A stretch of DNA of 64,000 nucleotides from assembly GCF_004137255.1 (NCBI RefSeq), contig NZ_SDWT01000001.1:992001-1056000 (forward strand), read 5' to 3'. Within the stretch, counting starts at the first letter, position 1. Every line of letters starts with the position of its first letter. The position numbers and the translations under genes are program-made. The stretch comes from Nocardioides oleivorans. Lineage in GTDB: Bacteria; Actinomycetota; Actinomycetes; Propionibacteriales; Nocardioidaceae. Below, piece by piece: positions 16,042 to 24,976 of this stretch. A model generated the notes under the pieces. The model saw only the letters and a list, made by a program, of their open reading frames with translations. It was not told where the DNA came from and made no database searches.

Positions 16042-17601
16042 TCAGCAGGTCGTCCCGTCGTCGGGGACTGTCCCGTCCACCAGGTAGTCCTCGACGACGG
16101 CGTTGATGCAGTCGTTGCCGGCGTTGTAGGCCGTGTGGCCGTCACCGTCGCGCGTGACGAGCACGCCGGAGTCGAGCTGCGCGGAGAGCGCCTCGGCCCA
16201 CTTCAACGGCGTCGCCGGGTCGCGCGTCGTACCGAGCACGAGGATCGGAGCGGCCCCCGCCCCGCGGATGTCGAGCGGCTCCTCGCTCGAGGTGACCGCG
16301 ACCCCGCGGCAGCCGGTCATCCCCCACGCGAAGACGTCGCCGAAGGTGGGCGAGGCCTGCTCGAACTCCCCGAAGAGCGAGGGAACCTTCGCGAACGGCA
16401 CCGACGTCGGGTCGTCGAGGCAGTTGATGGCGTAGTTGGCCTCGATCGAGTTGTCGCTGTAGGACCCGCCGCTGGTGCGTGAGGAGTACGCGTCCGCGAG
16501 CTGCATCAGCGCCGACCCCTGGCCGTCGATCGCCGAGCCGAGCGCGGTGCTCAGCAGGAACCAGTAGTCGCGGTTGTAGAGCGGCGCGATGATCCCGTAG
16601 AACGCGTTGCCGACGGTCAGCTCACGGTCCCCGGCCGGCAGCGGCTCCTCCTCGATCGAGTCGAGGAGGTCGCTGATCGTGGTGAGGCCCTCGTCGACGG
16701 TGTCGCCGAGGAAGCAGTTGTCGGTGGAGTCGAGGCAGTTCTGCACGTAGGCGCGCAGCGCGGTCTCGAAGCCGGCGGCCTGGTCGAGCGCCGCGGACTT
16801 CGCGTCGAGCGAGACGTCGACGGCGCCGTCGAGCACGAAGCGGCCGACCCGATCGGGGAACAACTCGGCGTAGGTCGCGCCCAGCTTGGTGCCGTACGAC
16901 GCACCGAAGTAGGTCAGCTGCTCCTCGCCGAGCGCCGAGCGCAGGACGTCCATGTCGCGCGCCGCCTCGATCGTGGTGACGTGGCCGATGATCGCGTCGC
17001 TGTTGGCCACGCAGTCGGCGCCGTAGGACATCACGCCGGCGCGGTAGTCGGCGACCTCCGCGGGGGTGTCCGGGGTCGGGTCGCCGGCCAGGTAGGCGTC
17101 GAGCTGGGCGTCGGTCAGGCAGTCGACCGGGTCGGACCGGCCGGTGCCACGCGGGTCGAAGCCGACGACGTCGTAGCCCTGCAGGACCGGCTCGCGGAAG
17201 ACGCGGCCGGCCAGGGAGGCGTACGTCGTCCCGGGTGCGCCGGGGCCGCCCGGGTTCACCACCAGGGAGCCGATGCGCTTGCCGGTGGCGGGCACCCGCA
17301 GCAGGTTGAGCTCGAAGGTCTCGCCCTGCGGGTCGGCGTAGTCGATCGGCACGGTCAGGGTGCCGCAGTCCTGGTCGGCGTTGGCCTCGCACGGCTGCCA
17401 GTCGATGCGCTGGGCGTAGAGGTCGGCCAGGTCGGACGCGGGCGCCTCGGTGACCGACGCGGGCGGCGCGGTCGTCGGCGACGGGGTGGGCGTGGGGCGG
17501 GGAGCGTCGGTCGAACCGCCCTGGAACGACAGTCCCACGGCGACGACGGTGACGAGGACCACCGCCAGCACGACCAGCAGGGCCAGGACCTTCTTCATCA
17601 T
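16042..17601 (-). CDS. Secreted/membrane-anchored alpha/beta hydrolase, tripeptidyl-aminopeptidase type
   Basis: A 519-residue exported hydrolase like the Streptomyces Tap/SlpD/SlpE enzymes, which release N-terminal tripeptides. A hydrophobic N-terminal helix (about 5-27) without lipobox cysteine is followed by a Pro/Thr-rich linker. The catalytic Ser is in YFGASYGTKLGATY, the Asp in LVLGTTRDPATP and the His in DGDGHTAYN. VNPGGPGAPG is the oxyanion-loop signature of the family. The C-terminal cysteine-bearing segment matches the TAP C-terminal domain. It ends within the repeat region and has a 7-bp gap to the upstream holB gene, so it may be co-transcribed with tmk-holB. Confidence 0.88.
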   Translation of the reverse strand: MMKKVLALLVVLAVVLVTVVAVGLSFQGGSTDAPRPTPTPSPTTAPPASVTEAPASDLADLYAQRIDWQPCEANADQDCGTLTVPIDYADPQGETFELNLLRVPATGKRIGSLVVNPGGPGAPGTTYASLAGRVFREPVLQGYDVVGFDPRGTGRSDPVDCLTDAQLDAYLAGDPTPDTPAEVADYRAGVMSYGADCVANSDAIIGHVTTIEAARDMDVLRSALGEEQLTYFGASYGTKLGATYAELFPDRVGRFVLDGAVDVSLDAKSAALDQAAGFETALRAYVQNCLDSTDNCFLGDTVDEGLTTISDLLDSIEEEPLPAGDRELTVGNAFYGIIAPLYNRDYWFLLSTALGSAIDGQGSALMQLADAYSSRTSGGSYSDNSIEANYAINCLDDPTSVPFAKVPSLFGEFEQASPTFGDVFAWGMTGCRGVAVTSSEEPLDIRGAGAAPILVLGTTRDPATPLKWAEALSAQLDSGVLVTRDGDGHTAYNAGNDCINAVVEDYLVDGTVPDDGTTC

Positions 17602-17608
17602 CGAGGTG

Positions 17609-18784
17609 TCACCGATGTCCTCCGGGCAGTCGCAGGGCGACGGCCATCGACTCGAGCGCCAGCAGCGGCGGCACGTTGAACTCCAGCATCTGGTCGCGGG
17701 CGGTGAAGATCGCGTCGATCATCCGCAGCAGCTCGTCGGGCGAGGCGGCACGGGCGACGACCTGCACGTCGGCGCGCAGCTCCTCGTTGACCAGCTGTCC
17801 CGGCGCCCCGACGGACAGGGCGATCGCGTCGCGGTAGACCGAGACGAGGTCCATCAGGGCGCGGTCGATCACGTCGAGCACGCGGCGCTTGGCCTTCTGC
17901 TTCTGCAGCTTCTCCAGCCCGCTGAGCGCGGCCTTGTAGGAGCGGCTGGCGAGGTCCTTGCGCTCGCTGCCGAAGATCGCCTGGAGCTCACCGAGCTCGC
18001 GCTTCTCGGCGTCCGCGGTGATCGCCTCGGTCTCCTCCTTGGCGAGGTCGGCGAGGTTGGTCGCCGCCGTCATGCAGGCGCCGAGGGTCGTCAGCCGGGC
18101 CGGGATGCTGACCACCTCGCGCCGGCGCGAGCGGGTGTCCTCGTCGAGCGCCAGCGCGCGCGCCCGGCCGATGTGGCCCTGGCTGGCACGCGCCGCGAAG
18201 CTGGCGATCGTCTCGGAGACCCCGTCGTTGCGGGCCAGGAAGCGGGCCACGTCCTCGGTGCCGGGCGTCGCGAGGGTCAGCGTGCGACAGCGTGAGCGGA
18301 TCGTCGGCAGGACGTCCTGCACCGTCGGCGCGCACAGCAGCCACACCGTCTTCGGCGTCGGCTCCTCGATGGCCTTGAGCAGCGCGTTTCCGGTGCGGGG
18401 GTTCTCCGGCGTGCCGAGGCGGTCGGCGTCCTCGATCACGACGATCTGCCAGCGCCCGATCGACGGGAACTTCGCCGCCGACTGCACCAGGTCGCGCATG
18501 TCGTTGACGTAGAGCACCGACGTCTCGGACCGCACCCAGGTGATGTCGGGGTGCGAGCCCTTCATCCCGAGCCGGCACGCCTCGCAGTGACCGCACCCGC
18601 TCTGCGTCTCGCACTGGAGCGCGGTGGCGAAGGCGCGTGCGACGTTGGAGCGGCCGGACCCGGGCGGACCGGTGACCAGCCACGCGTGGGTCATGCCGTG
18701 CCCGGCGGCGGCCTCCTTGAGCAGCTCGATCGTGGGGCGCTGCCCGACCAGGTCGTCCCACACGGAGGTGGTCGTCGTCGTCAT
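17609..18784 (-). CDS. holB: DNA polymerase III delta-prime subunit
   Basis: Clamp-loader subunit of 391 residues. The AAA+ fold has a P-loop relic GPPGSGRSN in which Arg replaces the usual Lys, consistent with delta-prime not hydrolysing ATP. A four-cysteine zinc module follows (CETQSGCGHCEAC). The arginine-finger motif is RSRCRTL. The C-terminal domain carries the collar helices. Its ATG overlaps the tmk stop by 4 bp (ATGA), indicating translational coupling. The tmk-holB pairing is conserved in Actinobacteria. Confidence 0.94.
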   Translation of the reverse strand: MTTTTTSVWDDLVGQRPTIELLKEAAAGHGMTHAWLVTGPPGSGRSNVARAFATALQCETQSGCGHCEACRLGMKGSHPDITWVRSETSVLYVNDMRDLVQSAAKFPSIGRWQIVVIEDADRLGTPENPRTGNALLKAIEEPTPKTVWLLCAPTVQDVLPTIRSRCRTLTLATPGTEDVARFLARNDGVSETIASFAARASQGHIGRARALALDEDTRSRRREVVSIPARLTTLGACMTAATNLADLAKEETEAITADAEKRELGELQAIFGSERKDLASRSYKAALSGLEKLQKQKAKRRVLDVIDRALMDLVSVYRDAIALSVGAPGQLVNEELRADVQVVARAASPDELLRMIDAIFTARDQMLEFNVPPLLALESMAVALRLPGGHR

Positions 18785-19419
18785 CGGCCCTCCAGCATCG
18801 GCTCGATCCGCACCCGGACGGCGGAGGCGATCTCGTCGATCGGAGCACGCGCGTCCAGGACGACGTAGTGGTCGGGGTCGGCGGCGGCGAGGTCGAGGAA
18901 GCCCTGCCGCACGCGCTGGTGGAACTCCAGCGACTGCCCCTCGATCCGGTCGCGCTCCTCGAACCGTCCGAGCCCGGTCTCGGGCTCGAGGTCGAGCACG
19001 ACGGTGAGGTGGGGACGCAGGTCGCCGGTGGCCCAGCGGGCGACGGCCTCGACCTCGGCGACGTCGAGGGTGCGGCCGGCGCCTTGGTAGGCCAGCGTCG
19101 AGTCGACGTAGCGATCGGTGATGACGACCTCGTCGCGCGCGAGTGCCGGCAGCACGACGTGGTCGACGTGCTCGGCCTTGTCAGCGGCGTAGAGCAACGC
19201 CTCCGTGCGGTCGGACAGATGGCCCGTGGCCGGGTCGAGGACGATCCGGCGCAGCTCCTTGCCGACCGGGGTGTCGCCGGGCTCGAAGGTCAGCAGGACC
19301 GTCTCTCCGCGCTCGACGAGCCAGTCGCGGAGCAGGCGCGACTGGGTCGACTTGCCTGCCCCCTCGCCGCCCTCGAAGCAGACGAAGAGGCCTGCCTCGG
19401 AGTAGACGCCGGCGCTCAT
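18781..19419 (-). CDS. tmk: Thymidylate kinase
   Basis: Phosphorylates dTMP to dTDP with ATP. The 212-residue chain shows the P-loop FEGGEGAGKSTQ, the DR-motif ITDRYVDSTLAYQG and a lid with EERDRIEGQ. Length is normal. A TAGGGT element (19441-19446, minus strand) with a short leader and a GAGGA site upstream of ATG 19419 looks like the operon promoter. In S. coelicolor this gene is fused to a membrane domain; here it is a simple kinase. Confidence 0.95.
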   Translation of the reverse strand: MSAGVYSEAGLFVCFEGGEGAGKSTQSRLLRDWLVERGETVLLTFEPGDTPVGKELRRIVLDPATGHLSDRTEALLYAADKAEHVDHVVLPALARDEVVITDRYVDSTLAYQGAGRTLDVAEVEAVARWATGDLRPHLTVVLDLEPETGLGRFEERDRIEGQSLEFHQRVRQGFLDLAAADPDHYVVLDARAPIDEIASAVRVRIEPMLEGR

Positions 19420-19440
19420 CCGGTGGTCCTCACGGGCTGA

Positions 19441-19446
19441 ACCCTA
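19441..19446 (-). promoter_or_regulatory. -10 (TAGGGT) of the tmk-holB operon
   Basis: Minus-strand TAGGGT 21 bp upstream of the tmk ATG, which leaves a leader with a GAGGA ribosome site. It lies in the 48-bp gap after the propeller gene. Confidence 0.45.
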
Positions 19447-19467
19447 CGGGTCGGGCCTGACAGCGAG

Positions 19468-20910
19468 TCAGACGCGGCGCACCTTGATCACGCGCTTGGC
19501 CAGCACCTTCTTCGAACCCGGCGCCGTGAGCTCGATGCGGACCTTCACGACCCGGCCGACCCGCAGCCTGCCGAGGCCCTTCCTGGTCAGCTTCACCGTG
19601 ACCTTCGACTTCTTGCCCGCCTTGATCCCGTAGGACTTCGCCTTCGCCAACGCCTTGCCGCCCTTGGCCAGCTCCACCGTGAGCCTGCCGGCGCACGCGG
19701 CCCCCTTCGCGCACCTCACCGGCACGGTGAGCCTGCCCTTGCGGATCGGCGTGACGCCCTTGACGGCGGGCAGGGCACCGACGACGGCCGTCGTACCGCC
19801 CCCACCCCCGCCGCCACCCGGCGGGATCATGGTGACGCCGTCGCCGAGGTCGACGTTGGTCGTGCCGAGCTGGTCGGTGGTCACCCGCACGATCGAGTTG
19901 TTCTTGGCGTCGGTGAACCAGATAGCGCCGTCGGGCCCGAAGGTCAGCGACGTGGGCTCGTAGTTGCCGACCGAGCTGATCGCGCCGACACCGTTGGCCG
20001 CGATGTGCCCGATGCCGGGAGCCGCGCCCCGGTTGGTGAACCACATCTGCCGGTCGGGCCCCATGACCAGGTCCTGCGGCGCGGAGCGCGAGCCGGTCGA
20101 CCAGATCTGCGTGCCCCCGCTGGCCGCGTCGAGGTAGCCGATCGAGCCCCGCGAGGGGCTGGTCAGGCTGCCGTCGGTGCTGCTGCGGGTGAACCAGATC
20201 GATCCGACCGGCCCGGCCGCCAGGCCCATGGGGTACGTCGCGTCGCTCGGCAGCGGGTAGGTGACGCCGCCTGCCGCGTCGGCGTTCACGCGCGTGATCG
20301 TGTCCTGGCCCTCGGCCGAACCGCCCTGGCACCACATCGCGCCGTCGGCGGCCTCACCGAGGACGTCGTCGCACGCCGGGGCGTTCGGGGACTCGGTCAG
20401 GGCGCCGGTCGGACCCAGCTTGACCACGAACGACCGGTCGTAGTTCATGGAGATCCACGCGGTGTTGTCGGGGCCGACCCGGATCTCGCCCGCGTAGGGG
20501 CAGACGTCGAAGACGCAGGGGTCGTCGGCCGGGAATCGCCAGTTGTTGAGCACCACTCCGGCCGGCGAGAGCCGTACGACGTTCTCGCCGTGCTCCGTCG
20601 TCACCCACACCACCCCGTCGGGTCCGACGTCGAGGCCCTTGGCGGGGTTGTCGACGCTCGAGTCCGTCGCCGGGAGCGGGAACTCCTGGATCGCACCGGA
20701 GGTGGTGATGCGGCCGACCTTGTTGGCCCCGCGCTCGAGGAACCACATGCTGCCGTCGGGCGCGGTGGTGATCCGCCCGAGGTTCGCGGCGCTCGTCGGC
20801 ACGGGGAACACGTTGACCGCGGCGTGCGCGGGCGTCGTACCGACCACGACGAGGAGCGGGCTCACGAGGAGCGCGAGGGTGGCGAGCAGGGCTGTGCGAG
20901 CGCGGGTCAT
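19468..20910 (-). CDS. Secreted Vgb-like (NHL-type) beta-propeller protein
   Basis: A 480-residue exported protein. A signal peptide (hydrophobic residues about 6-28, cleavage after AHA) precedes repeated blade motifs of the form GPDG.(V/I)WFT, for example APDGSMWFLE, GPDGVVWVTT, GPDNTAWISM, GPDRQMWFTN and GPDGAIWFTD, typical of virginiamycin B lyase-like propellers. After about residue 355 comes a poly-Gly linker and a very Lys-rich beta domain (KGRLTVPVRC, CAGRLTVELAKGG) resembling cell-surface binding modules. Lyase activity is not claimed: the family is mostly surface proteins of unknown role. ATG at 20910 is chosen because it opens the signal peptide. Confidence 0.8.
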   Translation of the reverse strand: MTRARTALLATLALLVSPLLVVVGTTPAHAAVNVFPVPTSAANLGRITTAPDGSMWFLERGANKVGRITTSGAIQEFPLPATDSSVDNPAKGLDVGPDGVVWVTTEHGENVVRLSPAGVVLNNWRFPADDPCVFDVCPYAGEIRVGPDNTAWISMNYDRSFVVKLGPTGALTESPNAPACDDVLGEAADGAMWCQGGSAEGQDTITRVNADAAGGVTYPLPSDATYPMGLAAGPVGSIWFTRSSTDGSLTSPSRGSIGYLDAASGGTQIWSTGSRSAPQDLVMGPDRQMWFTNRGAAPGIGHIAANGVGAISSVGNYEPTSLTFGPDGAIWFTDAKNNSIVRVTTDQLGTTNVDLGDGVTMIPPGGGGGGGGTTAVVGALPAVKGVTPIRKGRLTVPVRCAKGAACAGRLTVELAKGGKALAKAKSYGIKAGKKSKVTVKLTRKGLGRLRVGRVVKVRIELTAPGSKKVLAKRVIKVRRV

Positions 20911-20931
20911 CGGGTCACTTTCGTCCGCGGC

Positions 20932-20958
20932 GACGCGTGCCTCCCATGACCACGCGTC
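20932..20958. promoter_or_regulatory. GACGCGTG-N11-CACGCGTC inverted repeat upstream of propeller gene
   Basis: Perfect 8-bp arms, 22 bp upstream of the propeller ATG on the minus strand. It could be an operator or a leader hairpin. No regulator gene is adjacent. Confidence 0.4.
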
Positions 20959-21072
20959 CGGCCGTGCTTGACACCTCACCAGTTCGGAGCGGTTTCAAAC
21001 ACGGACCATCGGATGAACTGCCGCCCTCGAGCCAGGTCGCCGCCGAGGACCCGGGCACGTCGTGTGGCGATC

Positions 21073-21090
21073 CGGCGGTCAGGACCGCCG
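21073..21090 (-). terminator. Hairpin downstream of topA
   Basis: CGGCGGTC and GACCGCCG flank a 2-nt centre, 23 bp after the topA stop on the minus strand. GTGTG and CACAC outside could extend it. A U-tract is missing, as is usual at this GC content. Confidence 0.5.
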
Positions 21091-21112
21091 CAACGTCACA
21101 CGTCCCGCGAGG

Positions 21113-23875
21113 TCAGGCCTTCTTGGCGGTCGTCTTCTTGGCGGTCGTCTTCTTGGCGGTCGTCTTCTTGGCCGCGGTCTTCTTCGCTGCGGTCTTCTTG
21201 GCGGTCGTCTTCTTCGCGGCGGTCTTCTTGGCCGGGGCCTTCTTCGCGCCCTTCTTGGCCGCCTTCTTGGCAGGACCGCGCTCGCGACGCTCGGCGAGGA
21301 GCTCGGCCGCGCGCTCGAGGGTGATCGACTCGACGGTGTCGTCCTTGCGGAGCGTGGCGTTGTACTCGCCGTCGGTGACGTACTCGCCGAAGCGACCCGC
21401 CTTCACGATGACCGGCTGGCCGGAGACCGGGTCGTTGCCGAGCTCCTTGAGCGGCGGGGTGGCCGCGCCGCGACCGCGCTGCTTGGGCTGGGCGTAGATC
21501 GCCTTGGCCTGGTCGAGCGTGATGTCGAAGATCTGGTCCTCGCTGGTGAGCGAGCGGGAGTCGGTGCCCTTCTTCAGGTAGGGCCCGTAGCGACCGTTCT
21601 GCGCGGTGATCTCGGTGCCGTCCTCATCGGTGCCGACGACGCGCGGCAGGTCGAGCAGCTGGACCGCCTGCTCGAGCGAGACGGTGTCGAGCGTCATCGA
21701 CTTGAAGAGCGAGCCGGTGCGCGGCTTGGCCGACTTGGGCGCGTCCTCGGGCAGGAGCTCGGTGACGTAGGGACCGAACCGGCCGTTCTTGGCCACGATC
21801 TGCAGGCCGGTGTCGGGGTGCGCACCCACGACCTGCTCCTCGCCGGCCGGGTTGGCCAGCAGCTCCTTGGCCATCGCCACGGTGAGCTCGTCGGGCGGCA
21901 GGTCGTCGGGCACGTTGGCGCGCACCGGGGCACCGTCGCCGTCCTCGGACGGGGGGCCCTCGACGTACGGGCCGTAGCGACCCACCCGCAGGTTGATCCC
22001 GTCCTCGGGCGTGCCGATCGGGAAGGTCGCCATCTCCTTGGCGTCGATGTCGCCGAGCTCGGTCACGAGCGTCTTGAGGCCGACGATCTCGCCGGCGCCG
22101 TAGTAGAACTCGCCGAGCTCGGTGGCACGGTCCTTGCGACCGCCCGCGATCTCGTCGAGGACGTCCTCCATCGACGCGGTGAACTCGTAGGAGACCTGCC
22201 GCGGGAAGTGCTCCTCGAGCAGCCGGACCACCGAGAACGCCAACCAGGCCGGGACGAGGGCGGTGCCCTTCTTGTAGACGTAGCCGCGGTTGAGGATGGT
22301 GCCGATGATCGAGGCGTACGTCGAGGGGCGGCCGATCTCGCGGTCCTCGAGCTCCTTGATGAGGGTCGCCTCGGTGTAGCGCGCGGGCGGCTTGGTCTCG
22401 TGGCCCTCGGGGCTGAGCGTCGCGGCGGAGACGGTGGCGCCCTGCACCAGGTTGGGCAGCCGGGTCTCGGCGTCGTCCTTGCGCTTGGAGGCGTCGTCGA
22501 TGTCCTCGACGTAGGCCTTGAGGAAGCCGTGGAAGGTGATCGTGCGACCGCTCGCGCTGAAGACGACGTCGCGGCCGTCGGCGGCGGCGCCACCGATGCG
22601 GATGGTGACCGAGTTGCCGACCGCGTCCTTCATCTGGGAGGCGACGGTGCGCATCCAGATCAGCTCGTAGAGGCGGAACTGCTCGCCGGACAGCCCGGTC
22701 TGCGCGGGCGTGCGGAACGAGTCGCCGGCGGGGCGGATCGCCTCGTGGGCCTCCTGCGCGTTCTTCACCTTCGAGGTGTAGGTGCGCGGCGAGTCCGGGA
22801 CGTACTCGGCTCCGTAGAGCTCGCGCACCTGGTCGCGGGCCGCGCCGATGGCGGCACCCGACAGCGTCGTCGAGTCCGTACGCATGTAGGTGATGAAGCC
22901 GTTCTCGTAGAGCCGCTGCGCGACCGACATCGTCACGCTCGCGCTCATGCCGAGCTTGCGGCTCGCCTCCTGCTGGAGGGTGGTCGTGCGGAAGGGGGCG
23001 TACGGCGAGCGGCGGTAGGGCTTGGACTCGACCGAGCGCACGTCGTACGTCGTGTCGGCGAGGCCGGCGGCCAGCGACTCGGCGTCGGCGCGGCTGAGGT
23101 GGACGCGCTCCGCCCGAGAAGAAGAGCCGAGCCCCTTCAGCTCGCCGGTGTTGTCGAAGTCGGCGCCGCGGGCGACACGGACGTCGTCGACGGAGTGCAG
23201 CTTGGCCGGGAACATGCGCGGGTCGTGGCCGGTGCCGGCGTCGAAGGTCGCGTCGAGGTCCCAGTAGGAGGCGACGCGGAACTTCATCCGGTCGCGCTCG
23301 CGGTCGACGACCAGCCGGGTGGCGACCGACTGGACGCGGCCGGCGGACAGGCCGGACATGACCTTCTTCCACAGCACCGGGGAGACCTCGTAGCCGTAGA
23401 GGCGGTCGAGGATGCGACGCGCCTCCTGGGCCTCGACGAGGTCGTCGTTGATCTCGCGGGGGTTCTCGACCGCGGCGAGGATCGCGGGCTTGGTGATCTC
23501 GTGGAAGACCATCCGGTGGACCGGCAGGCCCTTCGGCGGCTTCAGCTCGTCGAGGAGGTGCCAGGCGATCGCCTCGCCCTCGCGGTCCTCATCGGTGGCG
23601 AGGTAGAGGGCGTCGGCGTCCTTGACCAGCTTCTTCAGCTTGGCGATGTGGCTCTTCTTGTCGCGCGGCACGACGTAGTAGGGCTCGAACCCGTTGTCGA
23701 CGTCGACAGCGAGCCGGCCCCACGGCTTGTCCTTGATCTTGGCCGGGGTGTCCGCGGCGTTGTTGGGCAGGTCGCGGATGTGACCGATCGAGGACTCGAC
23801 GACGTAGTCCTTGCCCAGGTAGCCGCCGATGGTGCGGGCCTTGGCAGGCGACTCGACGATGACGAGCTTTGCCAC
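21113..23875 (-). CDS. topA: DNA topoisomerase I
   Basis: Type IA topoisomerase that relaxes negative supercoils. The 920-residue chain opens with the TOPRIM domain (VESPAKARTIGGYLG; acidic DEDREGEAIAWHL). The nicking tyrosine is Tyr330 in FITYMRTDST. The C-terminal region has actinobacterial repeats of the type GRFGPYV rather than Cys4 zinc fingers. It ends in a long Lys/Ala/Thr tail (about 50 residues) like the mycobacterial and Streptomyces enzymes, which adds processive DNA binding. GTG at 23875 is chosen for AGAGGAG 9 nt upstream; further upstream in-frame codons have no conserved sequence. Confidence 0.96.
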   Translation of the reverse strand: MAKLVIVESPAKARTIGGYLGKDYVVESSIGHIRDLPNNAADTPAKIKDKPWGRLAVDVDNGFEPYYVVPRDKKSHIAKLKKLVKDADALYLATDEDREGEAIAWHLLDELKPPKGLPVHRMVFHEITKPAILAAVENPREINDDLVEAQEARRILDRLYGYEVSPVLWKKVMSGLSAGRVQSVATRLVVDRERDRMKFRVASYWDLDATFDAGTGHDPRMFPAKLHSVDDVRVARGADFDNTGELKGLGSSSRAERVHLSRADAESLAAGLADTTYDVRSVESKPYRRSPYAPFRTTTLQQEASRKLGMSASVTMSVAQRLYENGFITYMRTDSTTLSGAAIGAARDQVRELYGAEYVPDSPRTYTSKVKNAQEAHEAIRPAGDSFRTPAQTGLSGEQFRLYELIWMRTVASQMKDAVGNSVTIRIGGAAADGRDVVFSASGRTITFHGFLKAYVEDIDDASKRKDDAETRLPNLVQGATVSAATLSPEGHETKPPARYTEATLIKELEDREIGRPSTYASIIGTILNRGYVYKKGTALVPAWLAFSVVRLLEEHFPRQVSYEFTASMEDVLDEIAGGRKDRATELGEFYYGAGEIVGLKTLVTELGDIDAKEMATFPIGTPEDGINLRVGRYGPYVEGPPSEDGDGAPVRANVPDDLPPDELTVAMAKELLANPAGEEQVVGAHPDTGLQIVAKNGRFGPYVTELLPEDAPKSAKPRTGSLFKSMTLDTVSLEQAVQLLDLPRVVGTDEDGTEITAQNGRYGPYLKKGTDSRSLTSEDQIFDITLDQAKAIYAQPKQRGRGAATPPLKELGNDPVSGQPVIVKAGRFGEYVTDGEYNATLRKDDTVESITLERAAELLAERRERGPAKKAAKKGAKKAPAKKTAAKKTTAKKTAAKKTAAKKTTAKKTTAKKTTAKKA
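21118..21243. repeat. 15-bp tandem repeats coding the TopA lysine tail
   Basis: About eight near-perfect 15-bp units encode AKKT(A/T) pentapeptides at the end of topA. Such arrays vary in copy number by slippage, and this one keeps the reading frame because the unit is a multiple of three. Confidence 0.8.
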
Positions 23876-24175
23876 AGTTGTTGCTCCTCTATTTGCTTCC
23901 GGCGCCGCAACCGTAGCGCCACATCCCGAGATGACCAGCCCTGGTGGTCGGCCGCTTCCCCTGTCGTCCCACCGTGGACCACGTCCACCTTGGTACCCGA
24001 ATCGTGCCCGGAGCGGTCCAGACCGGGCCGATTTCCGTCCACAGGCAGGCCACATCGGGCGTCGTCCACAGGGCGCCCCGCCTGCACGGGGCCGGTGTCG
24101 GGGGGTCGCGTCGAGCGTGGGTGTCCCGACCCCGACACCTCCTCGACACCCCTCGAGACCTCCAGGAGCCCTCCG
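23876..24175. other. Divergent control region of topA and DUF6398-like gene
   Basis: 300 bp without a gene. It holds a GTGGAC-CAC-GTCCAC palindrome (23974-23988) and two GTCCACA motifs (24037-24043 and 24064-24070) that match 7 of 9 or 8 of 9 positions of the DnaA box TTGTCCACA. No clear -10 is visible for either gene, and the motif match may be chance. Confidence 0.35.
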
Positions 24176-24976
24176 ATGCACGAAGACCGCTGGCACATGC
24201 ACCTCGACGACGAGCCCCACCCCTCCGGCGGCCGCCTCTGGGGTGAGCCGCCCCTGCTGGCCGGCGGCGGTCGGGTGAGCCACCTAGTCTTCCTCGACGG
24301 CCGGCTGGTCGACGCCTGGACCGACGACCCGTCGGACACCCCCTACGACGCCCTGGCCCGGCAGTACGACGCCGAGCGGACGCCGCAGGTCGTGCGGTCG
24401 CCCCCGCCGCCACCACGCCACCAGCAGGTGCTCGCCTGGCTCGACGGGATCGCCGGCGGGCGCGAGGCGCTGCTCGCGCTGGCGCCTGATCCCGCCAAGC
24501 CCCTGCTGCGCGAGGTGCTAGACCCGGTCGCCGACGAGCCGTGGCTCGTGGTCGACGAGCTCGTGGCCGACGTGTGCGAGGAGCTCCTCTCGCCCGACCT
24601 CGAGGCTCCGCTGAGGCGGTGCCTGCTCCTGCTCCACGCGAAGGCACCGTGGCTGCCCGAGCGGCTGGCACCCGACCGGGTCGCCGCCGGGATCGTGTGG
24701 CTGGTCGGCAAGGCCAACGCCGCGATCGGGCCTGCCGGGCCGGTGACCCAGGTGAGCATCGCCTCCCGCCTGGGTGTCTCCTCGCTCGGCACCCACGGTG
24801 GAGCGGTCTGCGGCCACGTCCGCCGGGTCGGCTGGCCGTCGTCCCGTCCGTGGCCGCACGCCTACCCCGAGCTCTACGCGACCGGCCGTGCGGAGCTGCT
24901 GACCGCGTCGGTCGTGGACGACCTCGTGCTGATGCGCGACCAGGCGCTCGCGGAGCGAGACCGTGACGTCAGCTGA
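24176..24976 (+). CDS. Hypothetical protein with DUF6398-like helix-turn-helix region
   Basis: A 266-residue soluble protein. The N-terminal part is acidic and His-rich (MHEDRWHMHLDDEPHPSGG), then a poly-Pro hinge at about residue 82-87. The C-terminal half contains RVAAGIVWLVGKANAAIG followed by VTQVSIASRLGVSS, which fits my recollection of DUF6398 domains (an ...AAGIVYAIG...L..A.L....GVS pattern) that look like winged helix-turn-helix modules. That match is unverified. ATG at 24176 follows AGGAG at 24164-24168. It overlaps the convergent methyltransferase gene by 8 bp. Confidence 0.65.
   Translation: MHEDRWHMHLDDEPHPSGGRLWGEPPLLAGGGRVSHLVFLDGRLVDAWTDDPSDTPYDALARQYDAERTPQVVRSPPPPPRHQQVLAWLDGIAGGREALLALAPDPAKPLLREVLDPVADEPWLVVDELVADVCEELLSPDLEAPLRRCLLLLHAKAPWLPERLAPDRVAAGIVWLVGKANAAIGPAGPVTQVSIASRLGVSSLGTHGGAVCGHVRRVGWPSSRPWPHAYPELYATGRAELLTASVVDDLVLMRDQALAERDRDVS

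Noticed and set aside
21118..21243. A repeated array that could be taken for CRISPR
   Set aside because: Units are 15 bp without unique spacers and code for the AKKT tail of TopA in frame.
21062..24175. A very long plus-strand open frame opposite topA running into the DUF6398-like gene
   Set aside because: Only the part from 24176 has a ribosome site and protein-like sequence. The rest is the reverse of topA.
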